A DNA stretch of 64,000 nt from a virus (IMGVR_UViG_3300036398_003487:91989-155988); one strand, 5' to 3'. Positions 26,534-35,699 are shown, counted from the first letter of the stretch. Program-made: numbers and translations. The notes: generated from the letters alone by a model not told the origin.

Positions 26534-27022
26534 ATGAGTGGAATATTGGTGCTTAATTCAGATTACAGTCCATTAAATGTTACATCGTTTAATCGTGGAT
26601 TTAATTTAGTATATAAAGGAAAAGCAGAGATTGTTAAATCATCTGACGAGCCAGTTGTATGTGGTATCGTAAAACTCGTTAGACCCGTTATTATTAGACT
26701 TTTAAACTACGTTTCAATCACTCGTAGACGAATTCGTGTTAATCGTCACAGAATCATGAAACGTGACCACAACGCTTGTGTTTATTGTGGTAGTAAAAAA
26801 GACCTCACAATAGACCATATCGTTCCTAAATCAAAAGGTGGTGGTAATACATGGGATAACCTAGTTACGTGTTGTATAACGTGTAATTCGAAGAAAGGAG
26901 ACAAGTTATTGAGTGAGACTAATATGAAGTTAATGAAAAAACCCACAGAACCTACTATATTTTCGGATTCTGTGGGTCAATCTTTACAAAAAGTTTGGAT
27001 TGATTTTCAAAAAAGTTTTTAG
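26534..27022 (+). CDS. HNH endonuclease of the Bacteroidota RRxR-HNH type
   Basis: 162 residues. The N-terminal 80 residues (VLNSDYSPLNVTSFNRGFNL) match the region preceding HNH in a family common in Bacteroidota. The HNH core is CVYCGSKKDLTIDHIVPKSK, then GGGNTWDNLVTCCITCNSKK, with two Zn-binding CxxC pairs and the catalytic DH. T4-like phages often carry HNH nucleases for packaging, homing or host DNA degradation; which applies is not visible. It has its own strong promoter and overlaps the convergent gene at 27019 by 4 nt. Confidence 0.9.
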   Translation: MSGILVLNSDYSPLNVTSFNRGFNLVYKGKAEIVKSSDEPVVCGIVKLVRPVIIRLLNYVSITRRRIRVNRHRIMKRDHNACVYCGSKKDLTIDHIVPKSKGGGNTWDNLVTCCITCNSKKGDKLLSETNMKLMKKPTEPTIFSDSVGQSLQKVWIDFQKSF

Positions 27023-28911
27023 ATGTCTTTTATGATTGAACTTTTTAATTTTTGTTCTAAAGACTTAATATCATCTTTAACGCCTTCGATATAATCGTGA
27101 AGATGTTGTCTAACACCTTGTTTGATTTGTTTATCGTCAAATTTAATTGATTGGGATACAATACCTTTTAATCCCGTTTGTTCACCATTATTTGTTTGTG
27201 AAGATGTTTCAATTGCTTTTGATATTGCCTCAGGGACATCATATTCATTTCTAAACATATCTTTAGCAGATACTTTATCTAATTCTGATTTAATACTTTT
27301 ACCAAGTTCAGACGATGGTGAAACTTCCAATTTGCCTAAGATATATTCTATTGCTCTGTTTTTAAATTCAGATTCTTTTCCTTGAAAAACAACGTCAAAT
27401 GATTTTTCAAATTCTGCATTGGTTGCTTCATTGATATTATTATTTCTAAATTTAGTTAACGTATCGAAGAATTTTCTATAATTTTGTTTGTTAAACTGTT
27501 CTGATAGGGTACTCAAAGATTTTTCATTCTTCTTTGATTTTAATTTGTTTTGAATAGTTTCTTTAATCATTTTACCTTCCTGAAATACTTTTAATTTAGT
27601 TTTCACTCTACTTTCTAAATCCGTTTTTAACCAATTTGAATTTTTTGAATTACACATTTGAATAGCCCTTTGAACTGTTTCACTTCTATCTGAAGATGAT
27701 TTTAAAGCATTTCTTAAATTAACACATAAATTTCTGTTAGCACCTGCCGATAAAATTACTTCAGCACTTGAGTCCGCAGGTGTATCTGAAAGTCTAACGT
27801 TTTTAGTTCGTCCTTCTTCACTTCTACCACCTGAAACATATGGTGTAACTTCTTCACCACTATCCTTTAAAAACTTAGTAAATAAATCACTCTTCCTATC
27901 AACACGAGTAAGTTCGTCTCTCATCCAAACTTTATGTAACGACAATAATCTAACAATTGGATGCTGGTAAATTTGATGTTCTCCACTATCTTCATCCATC
28001 CAAACATCATTATCCCAGTCAATATCATTGGCATCAAAACCACAAAAATCAGATGGTACTAAATTACCATACCAACCTTTTTCACCTGACCATTCGATAA
28101 ATTCTTTAGCCTTTTGATTTAATTTATCAACTCCTTCTCTTTTATATTTTTTTTCAAATAAATTACCTAAAGTCCAAGGCTCGCATTTTCTTTTTTCTGA
28201 TTCAATTTGTTTTTCAAACCCAACATCAAGACCTTCACCAGTTTTTAACCAATTTTCGTTTTCATCTTTAATTTGTTTACCTAACGCTTGTAAAGCTGAG
28301 TTAGGTGAATTAAGTAAAAATTGAATAAACTCATTACCATATTCTTCCCAAGCGATTTTAATAGAATCAGCATCGTCTTGGATATTTGAAATAATATCTC
28401 TAATATTTTTTTGTTTGAAAAAACCAACACGAAAACTTTTTAACCATTTTCTGAATTTATTTGACCTATCAATAGTATTAATTGGAAATTCAACTTTTTT
28501 AGATAATTCAGTTTGTTGTTGTGGTGATAATTTTAAAAAATCTCCTTTGTTATCCTTCCAAGCCAGTTTTATACAATTATTTTTAAATGACATACCTTTT
28601 TTATTTTCAAGTTTGTCACTACCACATTTAAAATCCGGGCGATTTACTGACATCCAAGCTCTAAAAGCATCACCTTGAGCTTGGTCTTTTGGGTGGTCTA
28701 ATGTTACATCAACCTTACCACTTTTTTCAGGAGTATCCTTTTTAGGTAATTCTTTTGTACTATCACCTTTTTTAGGTAATTCTTTTGTACTATCACCTTT
28801 TTTAGGCAATTCTTTTGTACCATCACCTTTTTTAGGTAATTCTTTTGTACCATCACCTTTTTTAGGTAATTCTTTTTCAATTAAAAGAGTATTTTTATTC
28901 ATATATTCCAT
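27019..28911 (-). CDS. Large probable virion protein with KELPKKGDGT repeats and FRxW domain
   Basis: 630 residues starting at the ATG that overlaps the upstream stop (TGATG). The N-terminus TLLIEKELPKKG contains LIE, a possible prohead protease site. About five copies of a 10-residue unit ELPKKGDGTK (30-bp repeats) follow. Residues about 75-130 hold an FRxW domain (GDAFRAWMSVNRPDFKCGSD) also present in the gene at 30322 (GDAFREWFNNSYPKLAQKNQ). The remainder is charged and helical, ending in coiled coils (DDIKSLEQKLKSSI). The three genes 27019-32556 form a coupled operon and look like internal or ejected virion proteins; no enzyme motif is visible. Confidence 0.7.
   Translation of the reverse strand: MEYMNKNTLLIEKELPKKGDGTKELPKKGDGTKELPKKGDSTKELPKKGDSTKELPKKDTPEKSGKVDVTLDHPKDQAQGDAFRAWMSVNRPDFKCGSDKLENKKGMSFKNNCIKLAWKDNKGDFLKLSPQQQTELSKKVEFPINTIDRSNKFRKWLKSFRVGFFKQKNIRDIISNIQDDADSIKIAWEEYGNEFIQFLLNSPNSALQALGKQIKDENENWLKTGEGLDVGFEKQIESEKRKCEPWTLGNLFEKKYKREGVDKLNQKAKEFIEWSGEKGWYGNLVPSDFCGFDANDIDWDNDVWMDEDSGEHQIYQHPIVRLLSLHKVWMRDELTRVDRKSDLFTKFLKDSGEEVTPYVSGGRSEEGRTKNVRLSDTPADSSAEVILSAGANRNLCVNLRNALKSSSDRSETVQRAIQMCNSKNSNWLKTDLESRVKTKLKVFQEGKMIKETIQNKLKSKKNEKSLSTLSEQFNKQNYRKFFDTLTKFRNNNINEATNAEFEKSFDVVFQGKESEFKNRAIEYILGKLEVSPSSELGKSIKSELDKVSAKDMFRNEYDVPEAISKAIETSSQTNNGEQTGLKGIVSQSIKFDDKQIKQGVRQHLHDYIEGVKDDIKSLEQKLKSSIIKDI
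28737..28880. repeat. 30-bp tandem repeat in coding sequence
   Basis: About five copies of a 30-bp unit (plus-strand form contains ACCATCACCTTTTTTAGG). Copies are almost identical and differ at single positions (ACCATC or ACTATC; GGTAAT or GGCAAT). They encode ELPKKGDGTK/ELPKKGDSTK. Confidence 0.9.
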
Positions 28912-30296
28912 CAATATGACATTTCATATGTTTCACCATTTAAAACTAATTGAACTTTACTATCACTAATAACTTTAACAGAAGTAAAATCGGATATGTC
29001 ATACCCATAATCAGTTTTAATTTTATCTATAATTTTAGTGTCGGTTGAAGTATTAATATCTCTAGGATATGTTGTTGGTATTATTTCATCTTCCTCAGTT
29101 TTTTTAGGTTCACCTTCAACTACTGACCAATATTCATTCTCTCCTTGTGTTACTTTTTTAATAATATTTTTTGTATTATCCATAAATGTAATAGTTAAAA
29201 CATCATTATCAAATAATAAACTTTTGATATTTTTTTTAATGTTTGGGTCACTACCTGCAGAACCGGCATAATTTGCAATAATAAAATTTTGTAAATTTTT
29301 AGGTAAATCACTAAATGATTCTTTATAAGTTTCTTTCCATACATCTTTGTTTGAACCATATCTAAGCCTATCCCAGTTATACCAAACACCACCACCTAAT
29401 AATGCAAGTCCTAATACTACTAACGCACCTTTCTTCCAACCTGATAAACCTTTCTTTAATTCGTCAACAGAGTCACCGGCCATACCCTCAAGTTCTTTCT
29501 TACCTTGTCTAAAAATTTTCATTCTTTCTAAGAATGATTTTTCATCACCACTTAACTCAATCATATAGTTAACCATTTCTTTTTGTGTTACACCAGCATT
29601 AATTATATCATCCTCAATTAGTTTTAAATCGGACATAGGAATTGGTTTTTTACCTAATTTTTTGGCTTGTAGTTCGTATAATTTATACATATTTTCAACC
29701 GAAGGAGTTGTAATTGATTTAGTTTTAAGTGAAGTTAATTCAGATGCTAATCTTTCTTTTAGATATTTTTTCATTTGTACTCCTAAATCAGTTGCGTCAA
29801 TTAACTGATTTTGTAATTTCACATATTCCGTATATTTTTCAGGAGACATTCTACTAATATATTTATCATAAGTTAACCCTGGTTGAATTTCAGAATATGA
29901 ACCATCAGCCCTTTTTGTAAATCTATTAATGATTTGATTTAAATCAGGATTTGATTTTATAAAAGTAGTTTCTACCAAATTTTTAATTCTATCATCATTA
30001 CTTCTTATTAATGACGCTAACAATTTATCTTCTAATGTTGGTGACAGAGTTCCGGCTTTTAATTTTTGTAAGTTTTTAGCGAAAATTACGCTATCATCAC
30101 CTAAAGCGGTTTTGAGTGTTTTTTCTAATGAAGGTATTTCTTTTTTTTCAAGTGACGTAAAAAGTTCGTCTGATGATTTATTAAAAAGTTTAGATAAATC
30201 GTCAATAAAAGATGAAGGTATTTTACCTTCAATCAACAACGGCAAACCACTAATTTCTCTAAATCTATTAATTTCTGATAAAATTTCTTTTTTCAT
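28911..30296 (-). CDS. Probable virion protein with membrane segment and prohead-type N-terminus
   Basis: 461 residues. The N-terminus KKEILSEINRFREISGLPLL-IEGK contains LSE and LIE|G, matching the prohead cleavage consensus. The EINRFREISGLPL form is another version of the targeting-like segments in this window. One strong transmembrane helix (ALVVLGLALLGGGVWY) lies near residues 290-306, flanked by helical regions. The C-terminal 90 residues read as a small beta domain (LTITFMDNTKNIIKKVTQGE). It overlaps the next gene by 1 nt. A membrane-inserting ejected protein is a reasonable but unproven idea. Confidence 0.7.
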   Translation of the reverse strand: MKKEILSEINRFREISGLPLLIEGKIPSSFIDDLSKLFNKSSDELFTSLEKKEIPSLEKTLKTALGDDSVIFAKNLQKLKAGTLSPTLEDKLLASLIRSNDDRIKNLVETTFIKSNPDLNQIINRFTKRADGSYSEIQPGLTYDKYISRMSPEKYTEYVKLQNQLIDATDLGVQMKKYLKERLASELTSLKTKSITTPSVENMYKLYELQAKKLGKKPIPMSDLKLIEDDIINAGVTQKEMVNYMIELSGDEKSFLERMKIFRQGKKELEGMAGDSVDELKKGLSGWKKGALVVLGLALLGGGVWYNWDRLRYGSNKDVWKETYKESFSDLPKNLQNFIIANYAGSAGSDPNIKKNIKSLLFDNDVLTITFMDNTKNIIKKVTQGENEYWSVVEGEPKKTEEDEIIPTTYPRDINTSTDTKIIDKIKTDYGYDISDFTSVKVISDSKVQLVLNGETYEMSY

Positions 30297-30321
30297 TTTT
30301 TCTTTTTTTTATAAATATGTG

Positions 30322-32556
30322 TTAATTTGTAATTGGTTCATCAGAAATTTGTATTTCGTCTTCTAAATTTAAACTCTTTAAAAATTCTTCATCTAATTTT
30401 CTTAAATTTTCATTAAGTTTTTTCATTTCGTTTTCAACGTCAACTCCTTTTTTCCCACCCGAAATTACCTCATTAATAGCCTTTTTACATTCTATACCAA
30501 GACTACCTGATTCAAATTTTGTTTTAATTTGATTCATTGTTTGACTATCTAAAGAACTTAAAGTTTGTAAAATTTTATTTTGTTCTGTTTCATCAAAATA
30601 CGAAAGGGCTAACTCCCAAAGTTTTTGTTCTTCTTCATTAATATTTTTACCTATTTTTTGACTAAAAATATCATTAATTTTTTTAACCAAAAATGTAACA
30701 GCAGGTGTTCCATAAACTAAAATATTAATTAAAGGATTAGATATTTTTCTAGCTATTGGTGCTTTAGCAGTTTTCTTAATACCATCCACCACATCTTTAC
30801 TCGCCTTTTGAACAACGTCTTTATATTCTTCAGTACCAAGTTCTTTAATAACTCGTTGCTCTTGGGGTGTCATATTTTTTAACAAGTTATCAACTTGTGT
30901 TTTGGTTGAATTAGTAGGTAAAGATTTTAATTTTGATTCGACAGATTTGATGACTTCATCACCAAATTTTGCAGATTTTAATGCCGCCTTAACCGGACCT
31001 GATGCCATTAATAAAGGTAAAAAGACATACGCCAAGTCCATTTTAATTGCATCATTATCTTGAGCATCAACACTTTTCTTTAAAGAATATAAATTAAGAG
31101 CAGTATCGGCCGCTAACTCAAGAAATATTGTTGCCGAAGGTCCTAAACCTAAACCACCTGATAATATTGCAATCGCAACCATACCACCCAACTGTATATA
31201 TAATCCGTATTCATTCCAAAACGCGCTTTCACAAGGTATTTTTGTTGAATCCCATTTCGCCATAAAAGATTGTCCTTTAGAATTTCTATAATATTTCCCA
31301 ACAATTCTACCATTTTTATTTTTTTTGGTTCCATTCATTATTTCTTCGAAGAATGACACGACAGCCTCTTCGTCACAATTTTGAAGAGCGTAATCAATTG
31401 CTTCTTTAGTAAATAACTTATTAATTAATTCATTACTATATGCTTTATCTATTGTTTCTTTTTTATTTTTTTCTTCATATAAAACAATTAGTTCATCAAA
31501 AACCTCATCTTTAGTTTTTCCTTGTATATAAACTTTTATTTTTGTATTAGGTTCTGTCCAATAATTAAATTCATAACCCCCATAATCACCTGTTGTTTTA
31601 TTATATTGTGTTAATGGTAATTCGGTTGGGAATTTTGAAAAATCAAAAATTTCAGCGTATTCTTTTTCTTGAATTTGTGACATTTCTCTTCTATGTTTTT
31701 CTTGATTTATAAACTTAGAAGCATCTGATTGTGGTTTATCTCGTTGAGCCGTTATATCAACTTTTGGTATTTTTGACTTAGGGTTATATCCACTTAAATC
31801 GGCGGTTAAATCTTTGTAAACATCATAAACTTTTTTACCTTTAAACATACCCTCGTTAAAAGTTGCATTTGCTGCTTTATTAATATAGGAATTACAAAAC
31901 GCCCCACTTCTTTCTAATTGATTTTTTTGTGCTAATTTTGGGTAAGAGTTATTAAACCATTCTCTAAACGCATCACCCTCTGTTTTATTTTTAAAAATAC
32001 ATCCCGAAGCAACTGCCCTTTGTTCTGTTTTATTTTGTTGAGCACCTGTTTTTTGTTTTTGAAGTTCATCTAACAATTGACCTGATGTTTTTCCAAATAA
32101 ATTTTGCATTTGAAAAGGGAATGCGGGTATTAATGTTGACTGAGGACCTGTTGGTTTAATACCGGCGTTTAATCCTTTAGATTTTCTATTCTCGTAATTT
32201 TTAAGAGATTTTACGTAAATATCATTTTCCAAAACTATAGACGCCGGAGTAGGATTTGGTTTATTGAATCCTTGTAAACCAAAATCAGGGCTTATTGCTC
32301 CATACCCTGCGTCTGAAAATCCTTTTTGAATTTTCATTAAATCAGGTAAAGTAGTCGCCCTTAATCCATTTAAATAAGTTTCCCATTCAGGTCCTGAAAG
32401 TGTATTATTTTTAGATAATTTTAAACCTTGTTGTAAAATAGTCGGCCAAGTGTATTGTTCAGTTATTAACTGAGTATTTTCATTCAGTGTCTTTGACGAG
32501 TCGTAATTCATCATTAACAATACTCTTTCTAATATTTCTTTTTGATTACTATTCAT
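30322..32556 (-). CDS. Large probable virion/ejection protein with hydrophobic region
   Basis: 744 residues from the ATG overlapping the previous stop (TAATG). The N-terminus EILERVLLMMNYDSSKTLNE, then NTQLITEQ, ends in two possible prohead cleavage sites (LNE, ITE). It contains an FRxW domain (GDAFREWFNNSYPKLAQKNQ) shared with the gene at 27019. A hydrophobic helical region (IQLGGMVAIAILSGGLGLGP, about residues 465-490) and further apolar helices suggest interaction with membranes. The C-terminus is a long Glu/Lys coiled coil. Composition and size resemble internal head or tape-like ejected proteins, but no enzyme motif is evident. Confidence 0.7.
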   Translation of the reverse strand: MNSNQKEILERVLLMMNYDSSKTLNENTQLITEQYTWPTILQQGLKLSKNNTLSGPEWETYLNGLRATTLPDLMKIQKGFSDAGYGAISPDFGLQGFNKPNPTPASIVLENDIYVKSLKNYENRKSKGLNAGIKPTGPQSTLIPAFPFQMQNLFGKTSGQLLDELQKQKTGAQQNKTEQRAVASGCIFKNKTEGDAFREWFNNSYPKLAQKNQLERSGAFCNSYINKAANATFNEGMFKGKKVYDVYKDLTADLSGYNPKSKIPKVDITAQRDKPQSDASKFINQEKHRREMSQIQEKEYAEIFDFSKFPTELPLTQYNKTTGDYGGYEFNYWTEPNTKIKVYIQGKTKDEVFDELIVLYEEKNKKETIDKAYSNELINKLFTKEAIDYALQNCDEEAVVSFFEEIMNGTKKNKNGRIVGKYYRNSKGQSFMAKWDSTKIPCESAFWNEYGLYIQLGGMVAIAILSGGLGLGPSATIFLELAADTALNLYSLKKSVDAQDNDAIKMDLAYVFLPLLMASGPVKAALKSAKFGDEVIKSVESKLKSLPTNSTKTQVDNLLKNMTPQEQRVIKELGTEEYKDVVQKASKDVVDGIKKTAKAPIARKISNPLINILVYGTPAVTFLVKKINDIFSQKIGKNINEEEQKLWELALSYFDETEQNKILQTLSSLDSQTMNQIKTKFESGSLGIECKKAINEVISGGKKGVDVENEMKKLNENLRKLDEEFLKSLNLEDEIQISDEPITN

Positions 32557-32816
32557 TACCAAATTTGATTTGCGGTACCTCGTTTAACACCCGAATCCCA
32601 TTTTTCACCTTTCTTACCTAACATATTAGCCTTACCTCTGACAGTCGCATATAATTCATTCCAATTACTGCCTCTTTTATTCGTGTTAGATGTTCCACCT
32701 CCAGCAGCAGGAGCTGCTGCGTCTTGCTCACCTAATTCGTCTTTACTACCTTTTTTTCCATTATCAGTAGTTAATTTTTTAAGCAATGAAATTATGTAAT
32801 CAACGTCGTGTATCAT
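32556..32816 (-). CDS. Small protein, first gene of the virion-type operon
   Basis: 86 residues: an N-terminal helix (VDYIISLLKKLTTDNGKKG), an Ala/Gly linker (AAAPAAGGGTSN), and a C-terminal basic Trp motif (NWNELYATVRGKANMLGKKG, then EKWDSGVKRGTANQIW). I recall similar W-x-SG-x-RG-x-AN tails in proteins of related phages. The stop overlaps the start of the 744-residue gene (TAATG), indicating coupling. Confidence 0.7.
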   Translation of the reverse strand: MIHDVDYIISLLKKLTTDNGKKGSKDELGEQDAAAPAAGGGTSNTNKRGSNWNELYATVRGKANMLGKKGEKWDSGVKRGTANQIW

Positions 32817-32858
32817 TATTACATAAATATAAGTTAACCAATAAAAAAAGTGGAGTTA

Positions 32859-33194
32859 TTAGAATAAAAACGAAGGTGGTACTTTCTTTGGATTTGAACT
32901 ATAGTATTCTTCCATAAATGATGTCAGTTCATCAGTATCAATTTCATATTCCTTTTCATCTGACGCTTCTTCATCAATTATAAGTTCGTCAGTATCTTCT
33001 TCATATATAATTGGGAAATCACTTGATTCGTAATCATAGTTTTCCAAAATGAAAAAACCGGACTTTTCAATAAAGTCCAGTTCAAATTCATGTTCTCTTA
33101 TTTCATCATCACCATCTTCCTCTAATCTAAAACTAACCTGTAGTATTTCAGATTTTGGATTATAGTAATAATCAACTATTTCTTTGATGTTCAT
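32859..33194 (-). CDS. Acidic hypothetical protein, 111 aa
   Basis: MNIKEIVDYYYNPKSEILQV, then strongly acidic (about one third Asp/Glu), with an aromatic-rich middle (SGFFILENYDYESSDFPIIY). Predominantly beta-type; could be a DNA mimic given its charge, but there is no homology to show it. It lies one nucleotide after the gene at 33196. Confidence 0.65.
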   Translation of the reverse strand: MNIKEIVDYYYNPKSEILQVSFRLEEDGDDEIREHEFELDFIEKSGFFILENYDYESSDFPIIYEEDTDELIIDEEASDEKEYEIDTDELTSFMEEYYSSNPKKVPPSFLF

Positions 33195-33195
33195 T

Positions 33196-33657
33196 TTACA
33201 AAAGTCTCTTAAACCAATTTAATGATTCACTGATATCTTCTTTAACTAACGGAGCTTTTGATTTTAGTTTGATACTTTCCTCAATTTCTTCCATAGAATA
33301 TCCTTTAGTTCCACACTCACATGTTTCACCTTCTTTCATTTCACCACATTGTTCACATTGTTCTCCCTCTTTCATAGATGAACACTGTTCACACATTTCA
33401 CCTTCATATAAACCATTACATTGTTCACAAACTTTTTTAAGTTTTCTATTAACTTCTTTGTTCGTATATTCTTTAACTTCACCCATATTAGATACTGTAA
33501 TTCCTTTTTCATCTAACGCCAAATTTTCTACATTAAGTATCTGTTCTTTTGGTGTGTTAAATCCACGAGTAACATATCCATCATATTGACTTTTGTGTTT
33601 ATCTTGTATTGATTCTTTTTCTTCTTTAGTAATATTCAAAAAAAATGCGTTTCTCAT
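33196..33657 (-). CDS. Protein with four tandem zinc-ribbon half-sites
   Basis: 153 residues. Residues 77-120 contain four closely spaced CxxC or CxC units (CEQCNGLYEGEMCEQCSSMK, then CEQCGEMKEGETCECG) separated by an MKEGE-type linker, i.e. tandem zinc-knuckle repeats. The N-terminal part (NITKEEKESIQDKHKSQYDG) and C-terminal SLNWFKRLL are similar to other short phage proteins I have seen. Metal binding is likely; partner and function unknown. Shares its operon with the gene at 32859. Confidence 0.7.
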   Translation of the reverse strand: MRNAFFLNITKEEKESIQDKHKSQYDGYVTRGFNTPKEQILNVENLALDEKGITVSNMGEVKEYTNKEVNRKLKKVCEQCNGLYEGEMCEQCSSMKEGEQCEQCGEMKEGETCECGTKGYSMEEIEESIKLKSKAPLVKEDISESLNWFKRLL

Positions 33658-33686
33658 ATATAATTGTTTTCTAGATAAATATATGG

Positions 33687-33717
33687 TTGATTGAATAATA
33701 TTAATTTATTATATTTT
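33687..33717 (+). promoter_or_regulatory. Bacteroidota-type promoter (TTTT variant), near-leaderless
   Basis: TTG at 33687-33689, exactly 20 nt, then TATATTTT at 33710-33717. The ATG of the epimerase gene begins 4 nt later. Confidence 0.65.
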
Positions 33718-33721
33718 ACAC

Positions 33722-34231
33722 ATGGAAAAACCTTACCAACTATTACAACCAGTTTTTAAAGACCATCGTGGGTCTTTCACCCCAATTAAACTTTCTGACA
33801 AGTGGGTTCAATCAAATATTAGTATAAACGACGATATATTTGTATTTCGTGGATTACATTATCAAGATGAACCAATGGCTCAAACCAAATTAGTTTCCGT
33901 TATTCAAGGAAAGATTATTGATTTTGTTATTAACTTGGATAAAGACAGTGAGAACTTTGGTAAACTTGAAACATTTGTTTTGACCTCAGGTGAATCGGTA
34001 TATGTTCCAAAAGGTTACGCTCACGGATTTTTAACACTTCAAAGTGGGACAATAGTTAACTACTTGGTTGATAATGATTATTCTAAAGAACACGAAGGAT
34101 GTATTCAATGGGATACAATAGAAGAAGTGAAAGACATTATCACCAAATACATGAGAGGATTTAACTTTAAAATTAGGATTAGTGATAAAGACACAGAAGG
34201 AATCACATTAGAAGACTACAAAAACAAATGA
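33722..34231 (+). CDS. rmlC: dTDP-4-dehydrorhamnose 3,5-epimerase-like protein
   Basis: 169 residues, a cupin close to RmlC length (about 180). Key motifs: DHRGSFTPIKLSDKW, FRGLHYQ with the catalytic His46, TKLVSVIQGKIIDFVINLDK, and VYVPKGYAHGFLTLQSGT. RmlC makes the epimerised dTDP-sugar that becomes dTDP-L-rhamnose. The phage may use it to alter host surface sugars or glycosylate its own virion; no rmlA, rmlB or rmlD is visible here. Transcribed from its own promoter, with a 4-nt overlap with the next gene. Confidence 0.88.
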   Translation: MEKPYQLLQPVFKDHRGSFTPIKLSDKWVQSNISINDDIFVFRGLHYQDEPMAQTKLVSVIQGKIIDFVINLDKDSENFGKLETFVLTSGESVYVPKGYAHGFLTLQSGTIVNYLVDNDYSKEHEGCIQWDTIEEVKDIITKYMRGFNFKIRISDKDTEGITLEDYKNK

Positions 34232-34464
34232 CAAAAGAAGAAGTAGAAGAATTAGCCGAAGGCGCAATTCTATTAGACGGATTTGATGAATGTATTACAG
34301 GTGTTGTTGAAGAGTTTGGTAATGGTATAAGAATACTTTATTCACGTGATAAAATACTTGAGTCATTACAAAAAGACATGTCTTATGAAGACGCTTTAGA
34401 ATATTACTACTACAACATTGTTGGTGGACACTTCGGTGAAAGAAATCCTTTGTTTTTACTTTAG
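34228..34464 (+). CDS. Conserved phage-type protein, 78 aa
   Basis: MTKEEVEELAEGAILLDGFD, ECITGVVEEFGNGIRILYSR, DKILESLQKDMSYEDALEYY, ending in GGHFGERNPLFLL. The pattern DGxDxxIxGV..YxxxxILexL...m..EA.e.y..NI.g...G is one I know from many T4-like and other phages as a conserved hypothetical. Function unknown. It overlaps rmlC by 4 nt. Confidence 0.75.
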   Translation: MTKEEVEELAEGAILLDGFDECITGVVEEFGNGIRILYSRDKILESLQKDMSYEDALEYYYYNIVGGHFGERNPLFLL

Positions 34465-35063
34465 AAGTAATTTGCGTAAAATGAAATAATTTTTGGTGCG
34501 TATCTTCTTAAAGCAGAATTAATGTTTTCAACTGTCACTTCTTTATTTTCATCTTCAAGTATACTGATTACTCCGTTTACCATTTCACCTTGAGCCTTAT
34601 CGGCCATATCAACTAATTCATCAAAGGCTTCGTTAGTATCACTATACTTGTGTTCATGAGCCAATCTTTCTTTACCCATATAAAGATATGGAGCCGCCGA
34701 AAACATATTAACAACACTAGCCTCTCTTAATTTATTTAGATATCTTTTTATAAACAACATGTTGAAATGTTTTACTAACATCGCATGTTGTGTTAAATCA
34801 GTTGATTTATTTTCCTGTATATTTTTTTTCATTTTTCGTTCTCTCATTTCATCAAACTCAGATTCATACATCCATTTATCTTCATCCAATAAATAAAGAC
34901 TTGACCCATTGTCCCATTTAACAACATACTGAACAAATCCAGGTCCTTTTTGTACTCCTTTAACAGTTCCTCTATCACCAAACGATAGTTGAGGTTCACC
35001 TAAGAGTTCAATAATAACAATTCTATCATCAGGTTTAAGTTCAGGATTTAATTTCTTACTCAT
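34461..35063 (-). CDS. Protein with DUF4314-like N-terminal domain
   Basis: 200 residues from the ATG at 35063; a longer in-frame reading starts in the divergent promoter region. Residues 12-60 (DDRIVIIELLGEPQLSFGDR, GTVKGVQKGPGFVQYVVKWD, NGSSLYLL) match the small SH3-like DUF4314 pattern. The C-terminal 130 residues are helical and unrelated to anything I know. Overlaps the gene at 34228 tail-to-tail by 4 nt. Confidence 0.7.
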   Translation of the reverse strand: MSKKLNPELKPDDRIVIIELLGEPQLSFGDRGTVKGVQKGPGFVQYVVKWDNGSSLYLLDEDKWMYESEFDEMRERKMKKNIQENKSTDLTQHAMLVKHFNMLFIKRYLNKLREASVVNMFSAAPYLYMGKERLAHEHKYSDTNEAFDELVDMADKAQGEMVNGVISILEDENKEVTVENINSALRRYAPKIISFYANYF

Positions 35064-35078
35064 ATATTTATAAATATA

Positions 35079-35699
35079 ATGAAATATATAATTAAAGAAT
35101 CTCAAAAGCAAATTATCCTTGAAGCAATAAATGATAGGATTAAAGAAGTTCAAGAAGATGGTGTTGAACTAACTAAAAAGATTGTTGAAGACACGAAAAC
35201 TCATGTTTCAATAAACTTAAAGATGATGCTCACATGGGGTGCGGCAATCGGAGGGTTTATGGGTCCAATCATGCAATGGTTAAATGGACAAGTACCTGAG
35301 TTAACAGAAAAAGATTCATCATTGATTGCAGCCGGTATTGCGTCAGTAATATTCTTTCAAGAAAGAAATTTTACCAAATCAATTATTGAAAAAATTAAAG
35401 AAGACGGACTTGAAGGTCCATTTAAATTGGGAGCAATTAAAGCCAATCAACTTAAAACTGTTTTAGCAGGTTTTTTAAAGAGTTTGAATTTATCAGCATT
35501 CAGTGTGACAAATATGTTAAGTTACGCATTCTTGGTTCCAATCATACCAATGATATATGATGCAGTTTCTGAGGGTATATGGGATATGAAAGATACTGAA
35601 ATGTTAGTTAAATCATTATCAGCATTTGGATTAATAACAATTTCAGGTAATTTCTTAAAACGACTTATGGATTTAATCGTTGATAGGATTACTAAATAA
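35079..35699 (+). CDS. Membrane protein with MKYIIKES N-terminus
   Basis: 206 residues. The first 20 residues (MKYIIKESQKQIILEAINDR) are a variant of the MKYxITES segment found in at least ten genes here. Three or four hydrophobic helices follow (MMLTWGAAIGGFMGPIMQWL; SLIAAGIASVIFF; NMLSYAFLVPIIPMIYDAV; SLSAFGLITISGNFL). It could be a virion-delivered membrane protein or a holin-type protein; the sequence alone does not decide. It diverges from the gene at 34461 with 15 nt between starts and overlaps the cupin gene tail-to-tail. Confidence 0.7.
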   Translation: MKYIIKESQKQIILEAINDRIKEVQEDGVELTKKIVEDTKTHVSINLKMMLTWGAAIGGFMGPIMQWLNGQVPELTEKDSSLIAAGIASVIFFQERNFTKSIIEKIKEDGLEGPFKLGAIKANQLKTVLAGFLKSLNLSAFSVTNMLSYAFLVPIIPMIYDAVSEGIWDMKDTEMLVKSLSAFGLITISGNFLKRLMDLIVDRITK

